64,000 nucleotides of DNA from Polaromonas sp. (GTDB lineage: Bacteria; Pseudomonadota; Gammaproteobacteria; Burkholderiales; Burkholderiaceae_C). Within the stretch, counting starts at the first letter, position 1. Every line of letters starts with the position of its first letter. This document shows, piece after piece, positions 1-9,324 of this stretch. The position numbers and the translations under genes were made by a program. Under the pieces are notes generated by a model. That model did not search any database. It was not told where the DNA came from and worked only from the letters and a program-made list of their open reading frames with translations. Location of the stretch: contig NZ_JAAFGZ010000007.1 in NCBI RefSeq assembly GCF_010365105.1, positions 182,496 to 246,495 of the forward strand, given 5' to 3'.

Positions 1-1776
1 AACCAGTCCTACCTTCAACTGACTGGCTTTCGTGATGTGCTGGGCAAGTCAGTGGCTGAAGCCTTGCCGGAAGTGATTGGTCAGGGCTTCATTGAATTGT
101 TGAACCGTGTCTACCAAAACGGCGAGGCGTATGTCGGTCATTCAATGCGAGTCATGCTTGGGCGGGAACGCGGAGCGCCCCTGAGCGAGACCTACCTTAA
201 TTTTGTCTACCAGCCCCTGGTCGATTCGTCCGGGCAGGTTGACGGCATTTTTGTCCAGGGCTATGACGTTACGCAGGAGCACCAGGCCCAGGAAGCGCTG
301 CTGGCTTTTTCCAACAGCATTCCGGCGATTTCCTGGGTAGCGGACGCGGGCGGCGCCATTGAACGGCTCAATTCGCAATGGACACGCTACACAGGTCAGG
401 ATGCACAGGACGCGATGGGTGCCGGCTGGCGGGCGGCCGTTCATCCCGACGACAGCGCTGGAGCATGGCGGGCGGATAAGGAGAACGGCGAATGGGAAGG
501 GGAATACCGCCTGCGGCGGCACGATGGCATTTATCACTGGTTCATCACCCGCGCAGTCGTCCAGCGTGGTGCCGATGGCGGTGTGCTTCGCTGGTTTGGC
601 ACCACGACCAACATCGAGGACGCCCGAAAGACCGCCGATGCATTGCGCAATGCAGACCGCCAGAAAGACGAATTTCTGGCCACCCTGGCGCATGAACTGC
701 GCAACCCGCTCACGCCCATTCGCACTGCCGCCCGCCTGCTGGTGACTGCCGGAGCGGACGAAGCCGTACGGACACGCGCCACCCGCGTCATCCAGCGCCA
801 GGCAGGCCACATGGCGCTTTTACTTGATGACCTGATCGACATTGCACGCATTACGCAGCGCCGGCTGGAACTGAAAAAGACCAGGGTGGACATTGCCTCT
901 CTGGTTGAAAGCGCAGTGGAAGCGGCACAACCCGGCATCGACGCGAAGAACCATACCCTCAATATCGCGCTGCCAGACAACGCGTTGTGGATTGAAGCCG
1001 ACCCGGTGCGAATGGCGCAGGTTCTGTCCAACCTGCTGAACAATGCCTCCAAGTACACCGACGCAGGGGGCATCATCAGCCTGGACATCCGGCTTGCAGA
1101 CGCGCGGCTGGTGTTTGGCGTGACCGACAACGGCATCGGGATGAGCCCCGCCACGCTGCAAAAGGTGTTTCAGATGTTTGCTCAGGAGCAGACCGCCCTT
1201 GACCGGTCGGAAGGCGGATTGGGAATCGGACTGGCACTTTCCAAGGGACTGGTCGAACTGCATGGCGGCGAAATTTCAGCCCGCAGCGACGGACCCGGTC
1301 TGGGCAGCCGGTTTGAAGTCTGTATTCCCTGTGGTCCGACCACTTTCTCGGAGGATGCAAGGGATAAGAATACTGAAACGCCCGTCACCCCGGCCAAGCC
1401 CCTCACGGTCCTGATCGCCGATGACAACCGGGATTCCGCAGAAACACTGGCAGAACTTCTCCGGCTGGATGGCTACACGGTGGTCACGGCGCCGGATGGA
1501 CTTCAGGCTGTTGCGCTGGCCATTGAGCTTAAACCCGATGTCATGGTGCTTGACATCGGAATGCCGGGCCTCAATGGCTATGAAGTTGCGCAGCGCATAC
1601 GCTTGCAACCCGAGGGAAACTTTCCCCTGCTGGTGGCGGCCACAGGCTGGGGTCAGGAAGACGACCGCCTGAAAGCGCTTCAAGCCGGTTTCGACCTGCA
1701 CCTGACCAAGCCTTTCGATCCCCAGGAATTGATTGATGTGATTGCAAAGCGGGCGATGGCGCTGGCCAGTTCCTGA
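1..1776 (+). CDS. Hybrid sensor histidine kinase with receiver domain (5' end outside window)
   Basis: The frame is open to the first base, so the true start lies upstream; the first in-window start codon is GTG at 37. Numbered from that GTG, two PAS/PAC sensory modules occupy about residues 1-90 and 91-200, the second ending in the typical FGTTTNIED. A HisKA domain follows, with phospho-acceptor His in LAHELRNP (about 217-224). The HATPase has NLLNNASKYT, DNGIGM and GIGLALSKGLVELHGG. A C-terminal receiver (about 458-575) carries the DD pair of LIADDN and phospho-acceptor Asp in MVLDIGMPG. No membrane segment is visible in the part present, so it may be a soluble PAS-sensing kinase. No partner regulator lies beside it and the input signal is unknown. 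The gene ends in a shared bidirectional terminator. Confidence 0.9.
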   Translation, partial: NQSYLQLTGFRDVLGKSVAEALPEVIGQGFIELLNRVYQNGEAYVGHSMRVMLGRERGAPLSETYLNFVYQPLVDSSGQVDGIFVQGYDVTQEHQAQEALLAFSNSIPAISWVADAGGAIERLNSQWTRYTGQDAQDAMGAGWRAAVHPDDSAGAWRADKENGEWEGEYRLRRHDGIYHWFITRAVVQRGADGGVLRWFGTTTNIEDARKTADALRNADRQKDEFLATLAHELRNPLTPIRTAARLLVTAGADEAVRTRATRVIQRQAGHMALLLDDLIDIARITQRRLELKKTRVDIASLVESAVEAAQPGIDAKNHTLNIALPDNALWIEADPVRMAQVLSNLLNNASKYTDAGGIISLDIRLADARLVFGVTDNGIGMSPATLQKVFQMFAQEQTALDRSEGGLGIGLALSKGLVELHGGEISARSDGPGLGSRFEVCIPCGPTTFSEDARDKNTETPVTPAKPLTVLIADDNRDSAETLAELLRLDGYTVVTAPDGLQAVALAIELKPDVMVLDIGMPGLNGYEVAQRIRLQPEGNFPLLVAATGWGQEDDRLKALQAGFDLHLTKPFDPQELIDVIAKRAMALASS

Positions 1777-1810
1777 CGCAAGCCGAATGATGGCCATGAA
1801 CTTCAATTGA

Positions 1811-1847
1811 AAAACGCCCTGCGCAAATTTCTTGCGCAGGGCGTTTT
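1811..1847. terminator. Bidirectional rho-independent terminator
   Basis: A perfect 16-bp inverted repeat (1811-1826 and 1832-1847) with a 5-base loop. The outer A/T tracts supply a U run in either direction, so it can end both the rightward kinase transcript and the leftward livK-like transcript. A second, GC-rich hairpin (CTGGCC/GGCCAG, about 1883-1900) lies nearer the livK stop and lacks a T run. Confidence 0.85.
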
Positions 1848-1910
1848 GGATTGAACTGTTGCCGCTTACGGGTCAGCGGGTCAACTGGCCTGCATCGGCC
1901 AGGACAGGTG

Positions 1911-3041
1911 TCAGTTCAGGGCCGATTTCTTGCCGTCCTTGTAGACATACAAGGTGATGGCGGGGTTCTTCAACTCGCCGTTCGGCTCGAAGGCGATGGT
2001 GGTCGTGACACCCTTGAAGTTCGACTTGATCAGCTCTGGCGTGAACACCTTCGGATCGGTCGAGTTGGCACGCTTCATGGCATCTACCAGAAGGTAGGTT
2101 GCGTCATAGGTGTACGGGCTGTAAACCTGGAACTGGTTGGGGTACTTGGCGTCATAACGCTTTTTCCAGGCTTCGCCGCCTGGCATTTTGGCGAGGGATG
2201 CACCGCCTTCAGCGCAGACCACGTTGCCGATGGTTTTCGCACCGGCAGCCAGTTTGGCCAGCTCTGCCGTACAAATGCCGTCACCGCCAAAGAACTTGAC
2301 ATTGCTCATGCCCAGTTGCTCCATCTGGCGCAGCATCGGGCCGCCCTGGGGGTCCATGCCACCGAAGAAAATCGCGTCAGGGGCTTTGGATTTGACAGCG
2401 GTCAGGATGGCCATGAAGTCGGTGGCCTTGTCAGTAGTGAACTGCTCGTCAACCACGGTCATGCCCTTGGCCATTGCTGTCTTCTTGAACACTTCGGCAA
2501 CGCCCTGGCCGTAGGCCGTGCGGTCGTCGATGATGGCGACTTTTTTCAGCTTCAGTGCGTCGGCTGCGTAAAAAGCCAGTCCCGCGCCAAGGGCGTTGTC
2601 GTTCGCAATGATGCGGAAGGTGGTCTTGTAGCCTGGCTTGGTCAGGTTGGGGTTGGTTGCCGCACCCGTCACCATCGGAACGCCGCAGTCGTTGTAGACC
2701 TTGGAAGCAGGAATCGTCGTGCCGGAATTCAGGTGACCGACCACGCCCGAAACTTTGGAGTCGCACAGTTTTTGTGCGGCTGCCGTGCCCTGTTTTGGAT
2801 CAGCGGCATCGTCTTCAGCCAGCAGTTCGAACTTGATTTTTTTACCGCCAATGACAATGTTCTGGGTGTTCAACTCTTCAACAGCCATGCGTGCGCCGTT
2901 TTCGTTGTCTTTTCCATAATGCGCCTGTGAACCGGACATGGGTGCCACATGGCCAATTTTCACGACAGCATCCTGAGCCGAAGCCATGCCACCCACCATC
3001 GCAAGGGCTGCCAACGCTGTCAATTTCAATTTCATCTGCAT
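1911..3041 (-). CDS. Branched-chain amino acid ABC transporter substrate-binding protein (LivK-like)
   Basis: A 376-residue periplasmic binding protein of the Peripla_BP_6/Leu-Ile-Val family. It has an N-terminal Sec signal peptide with a likely cut after the ASA at residue 22, then the family's VKIGHVAPMSGSQAHYGKD opening. The ATG at 3041 is preferred over the ATG two codons on because GGAG sits 7 bases upstream. Family members deliver amino acids or related small molecules to a LivHMGF permease. No permease or ATPase gene is adjacent, so the partners must lie elsewhere. The gene stands alone, separated by a 177-bp gap from the next gene. Exact ligand not readable. Confidence 0.88.
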   Translation of the reverse strand: MQMKLKLTALAALAMVGGMASAQDAVVKIGHVAPMSGSQAHYGKDNENGARMAVEELNTQNIVIGGKKIKFELLAEDDAADPKQGTAAAQKLCDSKVSGVVGHLNSGTTIPASKVYNDCGVPMVTGAATNPNLTKPGYKTTFRIIANDNALGAGLAFYAADALKLKKVAIIDDRTAYGQGVAEVFKKTAMAKGMTVVDEQFTTDKATDFMAILTAVKSKAPDAIFFGGMDPQGGPMLRQMEQLGMSNVKFFGGDGICTAELAKLAAGAKTIGNVVCAEGGASLAKMPGGEAWKKRYDAKYPNQFQVYSPYTYDATYLLVDAMKRANSTDPKVFTPELIKSNFKGVTTTIAFEPNGELKNPAITLYVYKDGKKSALN

Positions 3042-3218
3042 AAAAAAACTCCGGTTAGAAAATTACCTGTGAAGGTTGAGAACATTTTTTTAACTCAACG
3101 GGGCAGAACATAACGCAATTTTTAGGCCTGCACCATAGCAACGTCCCTAGGTTGTGTTTGATCAGAGGGTTTGCCCTGATATGGCGCAATTTTTTGTAAG
3201 AAATTTTGCCGGCAGGGT

Positions 3219-3566
3219 TCACGACAGGGTGGGTTTCTGGCTGTCGGGCTGCACCGGTGATGCAAGCATTTCACGCTCAAACGCCTGGCTGACCGACTCA
3301 CGCACCACCCGCTCAATTTCATCCAGCAACTGTGGCAGCAGGGCCTGGACATGCGCGCGGATCAGTTGCTCGGTGGCCTCATGCAGGCGCCTTTCCAGCA
3401 CCCCGTCGATACGCTGCAGCACCCGCTGAACCATCAACGCCTGCAGGTCTGTTGTGGCGGCCATTTCGGCCACCGCGACTTCATCTGCTATTTCTTGGGA
3501 AGACGCCGGATGAACGATGTCGGTCAGCGTGGGCACGTGCACCGGCGGCCCTGACAAACGGTTCAT
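3219..3566 (-). CDS. Small acidic hypothetical protein coupled to holC
   Basis: A 115-residue protein with a proline-rich N terminus and a long acidic amphipathic helical stretch (about residues 35-100), rich in Glu, Gln and Leu with regular hydrophobic spacing, suggesting a coiled coil. No signal peptide or membrane segment. The ATG at 3566 overlaps the holC stop as ATGA, so translation is probably coupled; the frame extends upstream into holC but that extension is unlikely to be used. Co-transcription with pepA-holC is suggested, but I do not recognise a function. Confidence 0.65.
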   Translation of the reverse strand: MNRLSGPPVHVPTLTDIVHPASSQEIADEVAVAEMAATTDLQALMVQRVLQRIDGVLERRLHEATEQLIRAHVQALLPQLLDEIERVVRESVSQAFEREMLASPVQPDSQKPTLS

Positions 3567-4003
3567 GGTGCGCCTGCGGCCCGCTGGGCCAGGTCGTGCC
3601 TTTTCAGCGTATAGCCGCGAGCCGCGTAATGCTTCCACCGGCTGCGCCCGGCCTGCGCATCTTCCGGTAACAGCGAAACCACTTCGATCAAGCGTTCAAA
3701 CCCCTCAAACCCTGCAGGAAGCGCATGCCCCAGGTTCACCAGGATGCCCTGCTGCGCATAACCGGCAGGCGAAGCCGCCAGCACGACTGGCGTGAGCGCC
3801 AGCGTGGCGGGCGATGCAGCCGCCGTGCAATGCGGCACGAAATCAGCCGCAGAAAAAGTCCACAGCAACTCGTCGAGTCGGGCCAGCATGGCCGGCTCGG
3901 CCGTGACCGCCACTTTCGCGCCGCTCAGGTAGATTTTTCGCAGCAGCCGGCAGCCGTAAGCCAGCTTGTCGGCCGCATTGAAATGAAAGGCGATGTCGGT
4001 CAT
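3563..4003 (-). CDS. holC: DNA polymerase III subunit chi
   Basis: A 146-residue protein with the HolC pattern: an N-terminal FHFN...L.Y.CRL.RK start, a central DELLWTFS...FVPH segment and a late GFERLIEVVS block, then a K.Y..RGY.L tail. Chi links the clamp-loader complex (through psi) to SSB at the replication fork. It lies directly downstream of pepA with a 4-bp overlap, the same neighbour as in E. coli. No psi gene is visible here, which fits the family since psi is poorly conserved outside enterics. Cytosolic. Confidence 0.92.
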   Translation of the reverse strand: MTDIAFHFNAADKLAYGCRLLRKIYLSGAKVAVTAEPAMLARLDELLWTFSAADFVPHCTAAASPATLALTPVVLAASPAGYAQQGILVNLGHALPAGFEGFERLIEVVSLLPEDAQAGRSRWKHYAARGYTLKRHDLAQRAAGAP

Positions 4004-5520
4004 GCCCGGGTTTTAGCGGCGGGTGCGCGTCCTTTGGATGCTTTTGCCTTGGGCGCCGCTGGCGCCATGGATGCGGACGTCACCTGTGCCAGCAGAAAGT
4101 CCAGCAATAGCGGCACAGGACGGCCGGTGGCGCCCTTGGCCTGGCCGCTTTTCCAACCGGTGCCGGCAATGTCCAGATGTGCCCAGGCAAAGTCGGCCGC
4201 AAAGCGCTGCAGGAACTTGGCGGCCGTCACCGCGCCACCGGCACGGCCGGCCACATTGGCAACGTCGGCAAAATGGGTTTTCAGGCCATCCGCATAGTCG
4301 TCGTCCAGCGGCATGCGCCAGCACAGGTCGAGCGAGGTGTCGCCGGCCCGGGCCAGCGATTCGGCCAATGCCTCGTTGCTTGAAAAAAGCCCGCTCCGCA
4401 CGTTACCGAGCGCCACCACGCATGCGCCTGTCAGCGTGGCGATATCCACCACGGCTCTGGGGTTGAAGCGCGCCGCATAGGTCAAGGCATCGCACAACAC
4501 CAGGCGCCCTTCGGCATCGGTGTTGAGAATTTCAATGGTTTGTCCGCTCATGCTGGTCACCACGTCACCGGGCTTGACGGCTTTGTCACCCGGCATGTTT
4601 TCGCACGCTGGAATCAGCCCCACCACGTTGAGCGCCGGCTGCAATTCTGCCAGCGCCCGGAACGTGCCCAGCACGCTGGCAGCGCCGCACATGTCGAATT
4701 TCATTTCGTCCATTTCGGTGGCTGGCTTGATCGAGATGCCGCCGGTGTCAAAGGTGATGCCCTTGCCAATCAACACCACGGGCGCTTCGTCCTTGGCACC
4801 GCCGTCGTAGCGCAGCACGATGAAGCGCAGTGGTTCGGCCGTGCCCTGCGCCACCGCCAGGAATGCGCCCATGCCGAGCTTTTCAACCTCCTTGTGGCCC
4901 AACACTTCGGTCTTGATGCCGCGCAGCTTTCCAAGCTCTTTGGCCGCGCCCGCCAGCAAGGTCGGCGTGGCATGGTTGGCGGGCCGGTTGGCCCATTCCT
5001 TGGCCAGTTCGATGCCCTTGACGAGTGCGATGGCCTTGTCAAAACCTGATTGCACGGCTGCAACGTTTTCAACGGCAATGGTCACCTGCTGCAGTTTTGC
5101 CGCTACGGGCTTGGACTTGGTGGTGCTGTAGGCATAGCTGGCCTCGGCACAGGCGACGACAGCGGCGCGCACGGTCTCGGGCTGGACGTTGTCCAGCAAG
5201 CCAAGGAAAAGAACGGCGCGCTGTGCATTGCTGGTCTTCAGCACGCCCATGGCGGCATTGACAGCCGTACGGACGTTTTTTTCGCTGGCATCGCCTGCGC
5301 CGACCAGCACCACCCGCGTGGCCTCGATGCCCGGTGAGCGGTAGGCGTTCAGCAGCTTGCCCGGCTTGAGTTCCAGATCACCGGACTTGATGGCCAATGC
5401 GGCAAGGACGGACAAAGCGTCGCCTCCTGCCGCAAGGCCTTCAGGGACCAGCACCATCAGCGCATCGGCTTTTTCACTGCAGACAAGGGCACGGTTCAGG
5501 GTTTTAAGTTCAAAGTCCAT
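4000..5520 (-). CDS. pepA: Leucyl aminopeptidase (M17, PepA)
   Basis: A 506-residue cytosolic M17 metallo-aminopeptidase that removes N-terminal residues from peptides; in E. coli PepA also binds DNA in Xer recombination and carAB control. The M17 signature NTDAEGRL is present, with the upstream metal-site stretch GKGITFDTGG and MKFDMCGAA. Length is normal. The C-terminal tail after the catalytic domain is a short Ala/Lys-rich extension (about 490-506) that may be disordered. First gene of pepA-holC-hypothetical and divergent from lptF across 66 bp, the same arrangement as in E. coli. Confidence 0.95.
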   Translation of the reverse strand: MDFELKTLNRALVCSEKADALMVLVPEGLAAGGDALSVLAALAIKSGDLELKPGKLLNAYRSPGIEATRVVLVGAGDASEKNVRTAVNAAMGVLKTSNAQRAVLFLGLLDNVQPETVRAAVVACAEASYAYSTTKSKPVAAKLQQVTIAVENVAAVQSGFDKAIALVKGIELAKEWANRPANHATPTLLAGAAKELGKLRGIKTEVLGHKEVEKLGMGAFLAVAQGTAEPLRFIVLRYDGGAKDEAPVVLIGKGITFDTGGISIKPATEMDEMKFDMCGAASVLGTFRALAELQPALNVVGLIPACENMPGDKAVKPGDVVTSMSGQTIEILNTDAEGRLVLCDALTYAARFNPRAVVDIATLTGACVVALGNVRSGLFSSNEALAESLARAGDTSLDLCWRMPLDDDYADGLKTHFADVANVAGRAGGAVTAAKFLQRFAADFAWAHLDIAGTGWKSGQAKGATGRPVPLLLDFLLAQVTSASMAPAAPKAKASKGRAPAAKTRA

Positions 5521-5586
5521 AATTCAGGGTTGGGTAGAAAAACCAGCTTACACAAAATACAGCCGAGCAAGGCAGCCATCCAGTCA

Positions 5587-6708
5587 ATGTTATTCCAATC
5601 TTCAATCCGCAAGGAACTGGCGCGCAGTTTCGGCGCCACGCTGGTGGTGCTGGTCACCATCGTTATGACCATCGTGCTGATACGCACCCTGGGACAGGCG
5701 TCGCGCGGCTCCATCAGCCCGCAGGACGTGATGCTCTATATGGCGTATTCAGGCCTGGGTCGCCTGCCGACCATCCTGACGCTTGCCCTTTTCATCGCCC
5801 TGGTCAGCACCTTGACCCGCATGTACCGCGACAGCGAAATGGTCGTGTGGTTCACCAGCGGCCAGGGACTGGCGGGCTTTTTGCGGCCATTGTTTCACTT
5901 TTCCTGGCCGGTGCTGATGGTCATCAGCCTCATGGCAATTTTTGTCTGGCCTTGGACCAACCAGCAAACCAGGGACATGCAAAGCCGCTACGAGCAACGC
6001 GGCGACCTGGACCGCATCACACCCGGCGTCTTTCAGGAATCCTCCAGCGGCAACCGGGTGTTTTTCATCGACCGCGAACTGGCCGGCGAGAAAGCCAGCA
6101 ACAACGTCTTCATCGCCGCCACTGAAAAGGGGAAAAGCTCGGTCACCACCGCGCAGTCCGGCCGCATTGAAAGCCGTGGCGATGCGCAGTTCCTGATGCT
6201 TTCCAACGGCCAGCGGCTGGAGAACGAGATTGGCAAGTCAGCGCTCAAGATCAGCGACTTCAAGGAATACGGCGTCAAGACCGGCAGCTCCGGACTGTTG
6301 GGCGAAACGCCGCCGGAGGCCAAGCTGATGTCCAGCCGCGCGCTGATCAAGGAGCCAACGCGCAGCAACCTGGGCGAGTTGGGATGGCGGCTGGGCCTAG
6401 CCTTGTCCGCCATCAACCTGGTGGTGGTGGCGCTGGCACTGTCCAGCGTCAACCCGCGCGGTGGGCGCAGCAGCAACATGATTTTTGTCGTGCTGGCCTT
6501 CGTGGTTTACAACAACCTGGTCAATCTGGGGCAAAACTGGATCTTTGTCGGACTGATCGGTTTTGGCCCTCTTTTGCTGCTTCTGCATGGCGGGGTTTTG
6601 CTGCTGGCGCTGGCATGGCTGGCCAAGCGGCACCTGAACTGGCGCTTCGGGCGCACGCACCGCGCACTTGCTCCGGTATCCCCGGTTCAGGCCGGAGGAC
6701 GGGCATGA
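5587..6708 (+). CDS. lptF: LPS export ABC transporter permease LptF
   Basis: A 373-residue inner-membrane permease of the LptBFGC complex, which extracts LPS and drives it along the LptA bridge. Residues 1-120 hold the N-terminal transmembrane segments, 130-270 the periplasmic jellyroll-like domain (NRVFFIDREL and the SGRIESRGD region), and 280-370 the C-terminal membrane segments. The ATG at 5587 starts the conserved MLFQSSIRKEL; a longer start at 5530 is possible in frame but not family-like. The stop overlaps the lptG start by 4 bp. Confidence 0.93.
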   Translation: MLFQSSIRKELARSFGATLVVLVTIVMTIVLIRTLGQASRGSISPQDVMLYMAYSGLGRLPTILTLALFIALVSTLTRMYRDSEMVVWFTSGQGLAGFLRPLFHFSWPVLMVISLMAIFVWPWTNQQTRDMQSRYEQRGDLDRITPGVFQESSSGNRVFFIDRELAGEKASNNVFIAATEKGKSSVTTAQSGRIESRGDAQFLMLSNGQRLENEIGKSALKISDFKEYGVKTGSSGLLGETPPEAKLMSSRALIKEPTRSNLGELGWRLGLALSAINLVVVALALSSVNPRGGRSSNMIFVVLAFVVYNNLVNLGQNWIFVGLIGFGPLLLLLHGGVLLLALAWLAKRHLNWRFGRTHRALAPVSPVQAGGRA

Positions 6709-7838
6709 AGACCATACGGCGCCTCATCTACCGCGAAGTTTTTACCTCGATCGCCCTGGTGGCACTGGGTTTTCTGGCCCTGTTCTTTTTCTTCGACCTG
6801 GTTGATGAACTGCAGTACCTGGGGAAAAACAACGGCCTGGTGGGCGACAGCACCTACCAGATCAGGCATGCGCTGCTGTATGTCGCCCTCTTGATTCCCA
6901 ACCACCTGTACGAACTCCTGCCCATTTCGGTGCTGATTGGCAGTATTTTCGTCATGGCACGCCTGGCCCAAAGCTCGGAATACACGATCCTGCGCACCAG
7001 CGGCCTCGGCCCCTGGCGGGCGCTCAAGCTGCTGCTGTGGCTGGGCGCCTTTTTCGTCGCGCTGAGCTTTGTCGTGGGCGACTACATTTCGCCGGTCAGC
7101 GAACGCGCCGCGCAATTGCTCAAGGCGCGCTACCAGAGCAAGATCACGGTTGGCCAGACCGGCGCCTGGCTGAAGGAAAAGCAGGCCAGCAGCAGCTTTA
7201 TTGTGAACGTCAGCGAGTTGTCGCCTGACAACGAAATGCATGGCGTTCGTATTTACGAGTTCGACAGCAAGGGCCTGATCGTCTCGACGACCGAAGCGCC
7301 CAAGGCAGCGTTTTCATCAAAAACTGCCTGGCTGCTGAGCAATGCCATGAGGACAGAGTTCGATGTCTCCGCCAGCGTCAATGCGGCCCCGCAGCAGGCC
7401 AAAGTCAGCCGCAGCGCCGTTGCCAGCTTTCGCTGGCCCACCGAAATCAGCACCGAAATGGTGTCTGTCGCGCTGTTGCGGCCCGACCGGATGGCCACGA
7501 TCGACCTGTTCAATTACATCCGCCATCTGGAAGCCAACGGCCAGACATCGCAGCGTTACGAAATCGAGTTCTGGCGCAAGGTGTTCTATCCGCTCAGCTG
7601 CCTGGTCATGGTGATGCTGGCCCTGCCTTTTGCCTACCTGCATTTCCGCTCTGGCGGGATCACTGCCTATGTGTTTGCCGGCGTCATGATCGGCATCAGT
7701 TTTTTCCTGCTCAACAATGTATTCGGCTACATCGGCAACCTGCGCAACTGGCAGCCCTGGCTGGCAGCGGCCACTCCGGGACTGATCTACATGGCCGTTT
7801 CCATGGGTGCCTTCGGCTGGCTGGTGCTCAGGCGCTGA
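6705..7838 (+). CDS. lptG: LPS export ABC transporter permease LptG
   Basis: A 377-residue partner of LptF. The start MKTIRRLIYREVF is typical of LptG, followed by hydrophobic segments near residues 15-35, 60-85 and 100-125, a periplasmic domain (about 130-265), and C-terminal membrane segments beginning FWRKVFYPLSCLVMVMLALP. Translation is probably coupled to lptF through the ATGA overlap. The ATPase LptB is not in this window. Confidence 0.94.
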   Translation: MKTIRRLIYREVFTSIALVALGFLALFFFFDLVDELQYLGKNNGLVGDSTYQIRHALLYVALLIPNHLYELLPISVLIGSIFVMARLAQSSEYTILRTSGLGPWRALKLLLWLGAFFVALSFVVGDYISPVSERAAQLLKARYQSKITVGQTGAWLKEKQASSSFIVNVSELSPDNEMHGVRIYEFDSKGLIVSTTEAPKAAFSSKTAWLLSNAMRTEFDVSASVNAAPQQAKVSRSAVASFRWPTEISTEMVSVALLRPDRMATIDLFNYIRHLEANGQTSQRYEIEFWRKVFYPLSCLVMVMLALPFAYLHFRSGGITAYVFAGVMIGISFFLLNNVFGYIGNLRNWQPWLAAATPGLIYMAVSMGAFGWLVLRR

Positions 7839-7898
7839 CAGCCCATCCGTGCCTTTCGCTTTTCCAACAACTTGAGTCCTTTCATTTTCCAACGACTT

Positions 7899-8276
7899 AT
7901 GCCCTCCACACTCCCCACGCCACGCGGCATTGTCCTGTTTGCCCATGGTTCGCGCGATCCGCTGTGGCGCTTGCCGATTGAAGCGGTCGCTGCACAGATC
8001 AGGGCACGGCAGCCTGGCGTCCTCGTGCGCTGCGCCTATCTGGAAATCTGCACGCCTTCACTGCCCGAAGCAGCTGCCGACCTCATGGCGGCGGGCGCCG
8101 GGGAATTGAGGGTTTTTCCGCTCTTTCTGGGGGTTGGCAAGCATGCGCGTGAAGACCTGCCGTTGCTGATCGAGGACATCAGGTCCGCGCATCCCGGTAT
8201 CGCCATCGAACTGCTGCCGGCTGCAGGCGAATATATGCAAATGACAACCCTCTTGGCCGATATCGCGGTCGCCTGA
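7899..8276 (+). CDS. Short sirohydrochlorin chelatase, CbiX/SirB type
   Basis: A 125-residue protein of the single-domain CbiX type, which inserts a divalent metal (Fe2+ for siroheme, Co2+ for B12) into sirohydrochlorin. The N-terminal GIVLFAHGSRDP holds the catalytic His; EICTPSLPEA and VFPLFLGVGKHAREDLP are the other conserved blocks, with the second metal-binding His in GKHAR. The ATG at 7899 is preferred over an in-frame TTG at 7872 because the homology begins there. It sits just before a CysB-type regulator, which fits a role in siroheme supply for sulfite reduction; that link is inference. Confidence 0.85.
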   Translation: MPSTLPTPRGIVLFAHGSRDPLWRLPIEAVAAQIRARQPGVLVRCAYLEICTPSLPEAAADLMAAGAGELRVFPLFLGVGKHAREDLPLLIEDIRSAHPGIAIELLPAAGEYMQMTTLLADIAVA

Positions 8277-8377
8277 ACACGGCTCGGCAGTGCGCAGCGT
8301 CCCGTGGAGTGGCGTTGCGGCAAGTTTCGTTAATGCATTCAAGTGATAATAAAATCAATAAACAGCATAAATTTCAT

Positions 8378-9322
8378 ATGAACCTGCACCAATTCCGCTT
8401 TGTCCAAGAGGCTGTCCGCCGCAATCTGAACCTGACCGAGACCGCGCGTGCATTGCACACCTCGCAACCCGGCGTTTCCAAGGCCATCATTGAACTGGAA
8501 GAAGAACTGGGCGTGGAAATCTTTGCACGCCACGGCAAGAGGCTCAAGCGCGTGACCGAACCCGGCGAACATGTGCTCAAAAGCATCGAGCTGATCATGC
8601 GGGAAGTGGGCAACCTGCGGCGCATCGGCGAGCAGTTCTCGGCGCAGGACAGTGGAACGCTGTCGATTGCCACCACCCATACGCAAGCCCGCTACGTGCT
8701 GCCGCAACCCGTGGCCCGGCTGCGCGAGGCCTTTCCCAAGGTCAATGTCAGCCTTCACCAGGGCTCGCCCGACCAGGTGGCGCGCATGGTGCTTGAAGAA
8801 GTCGCCGAAATCGGTATTGCCACCGAATCATTGACCCAGTACGACGACCTGGTAACGCTGCCCTGCTATGAATGGCAGCACATGCTGGTGATGCCGAGCG
8901 ACCATGCGCTGGCGCGTAAGGAACACATAACGCTGGAAGACCTGGCGCAGGAGCCGCTGATCACCTACCACCCGTCGTTCACCGGCCGCACCAAGATTGA
9001 CCTGGCATTTGCCGCCCGGCACCTGCATCCGCGCATTGCCCTGGAAGCGATCGACTCCGACGTGATCAAAACCTATGTGCGACTGGGACTGGGCGTCGGC
9101 ATCGTGGCCGAAATGGCGGTCAGGGACGACGGCACCAATGCCGACCTGATTGCCTTGCCGGCAGGGCATCTTTTCGGCGTGAACGTAGCCCGCGTGGCCT
9201 TCAAGCGCAGCGCCTACCTGCGCAATTTTGTCTATAAATTCACTGAACTGCTTAGCGACAAGCTCAACCGCGACCTGGTGGCCCGGGCCATGGCAGGCCG
9301 CCTCAACGACGACGAGGTTTGA
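8378..9322 (+). CDS. cysB: CysB-family LysR-type transcriptional regulator
   Basis: A 314-residue LysR-type regulator: winged HTH at residues 1-60 (start MNLHQFRFVQEAVRRNLNLT, recognition helix in TSQPGVSKAI) and a sulfate/N-acetylserine-type effector domain with the CysB-like TTHTQARYVLP strand and QGSPDQVA. CysB and Cbl activate sulfate assimilation or alkanesulfonate use; CysB proper is the likely call. No strong Shine-Dalgarno is visible before the ATG at 8378. The next gene begins within 3 bp of its stop. CysB and Cbl cannot be told apart by eye. Confidence 0.85.
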   Translation: MNLHQFRFVQEAVRRNLNLTETARALHTSQPGVSKAIIELEEELGVEIFARHGKRLKRVTEPGEHVLKSIELIMREVGNLRRIGEQFSAQDSGTLSIATTHTQARYVLPQPVARLREAFPKVNVSLHQGSPDQVARMVLEEVAEIGIATESLTQYDDLVTLPCYEWQHMLVMPSDHALARKEHITLEDLAQEPLITYHPSFTGRTKIDLAFAARHLHPRIALEAIDSDVIKTYVRLGLGVGIVAEMAVRDDGTNADLIALPAGHLFGVNVARVAFKRSAYLRNFVYKFTELLSDKLNRDLVARAMAGRLNDDEV

Positions 9323-9324
9323 AC

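Noticed and set aside
7839..7898. A cobalamin or other riboswitch before the chelatase gene
   Set aside because: Only 60 bases separate it from lptG and no conserved riboswitch core is visible.
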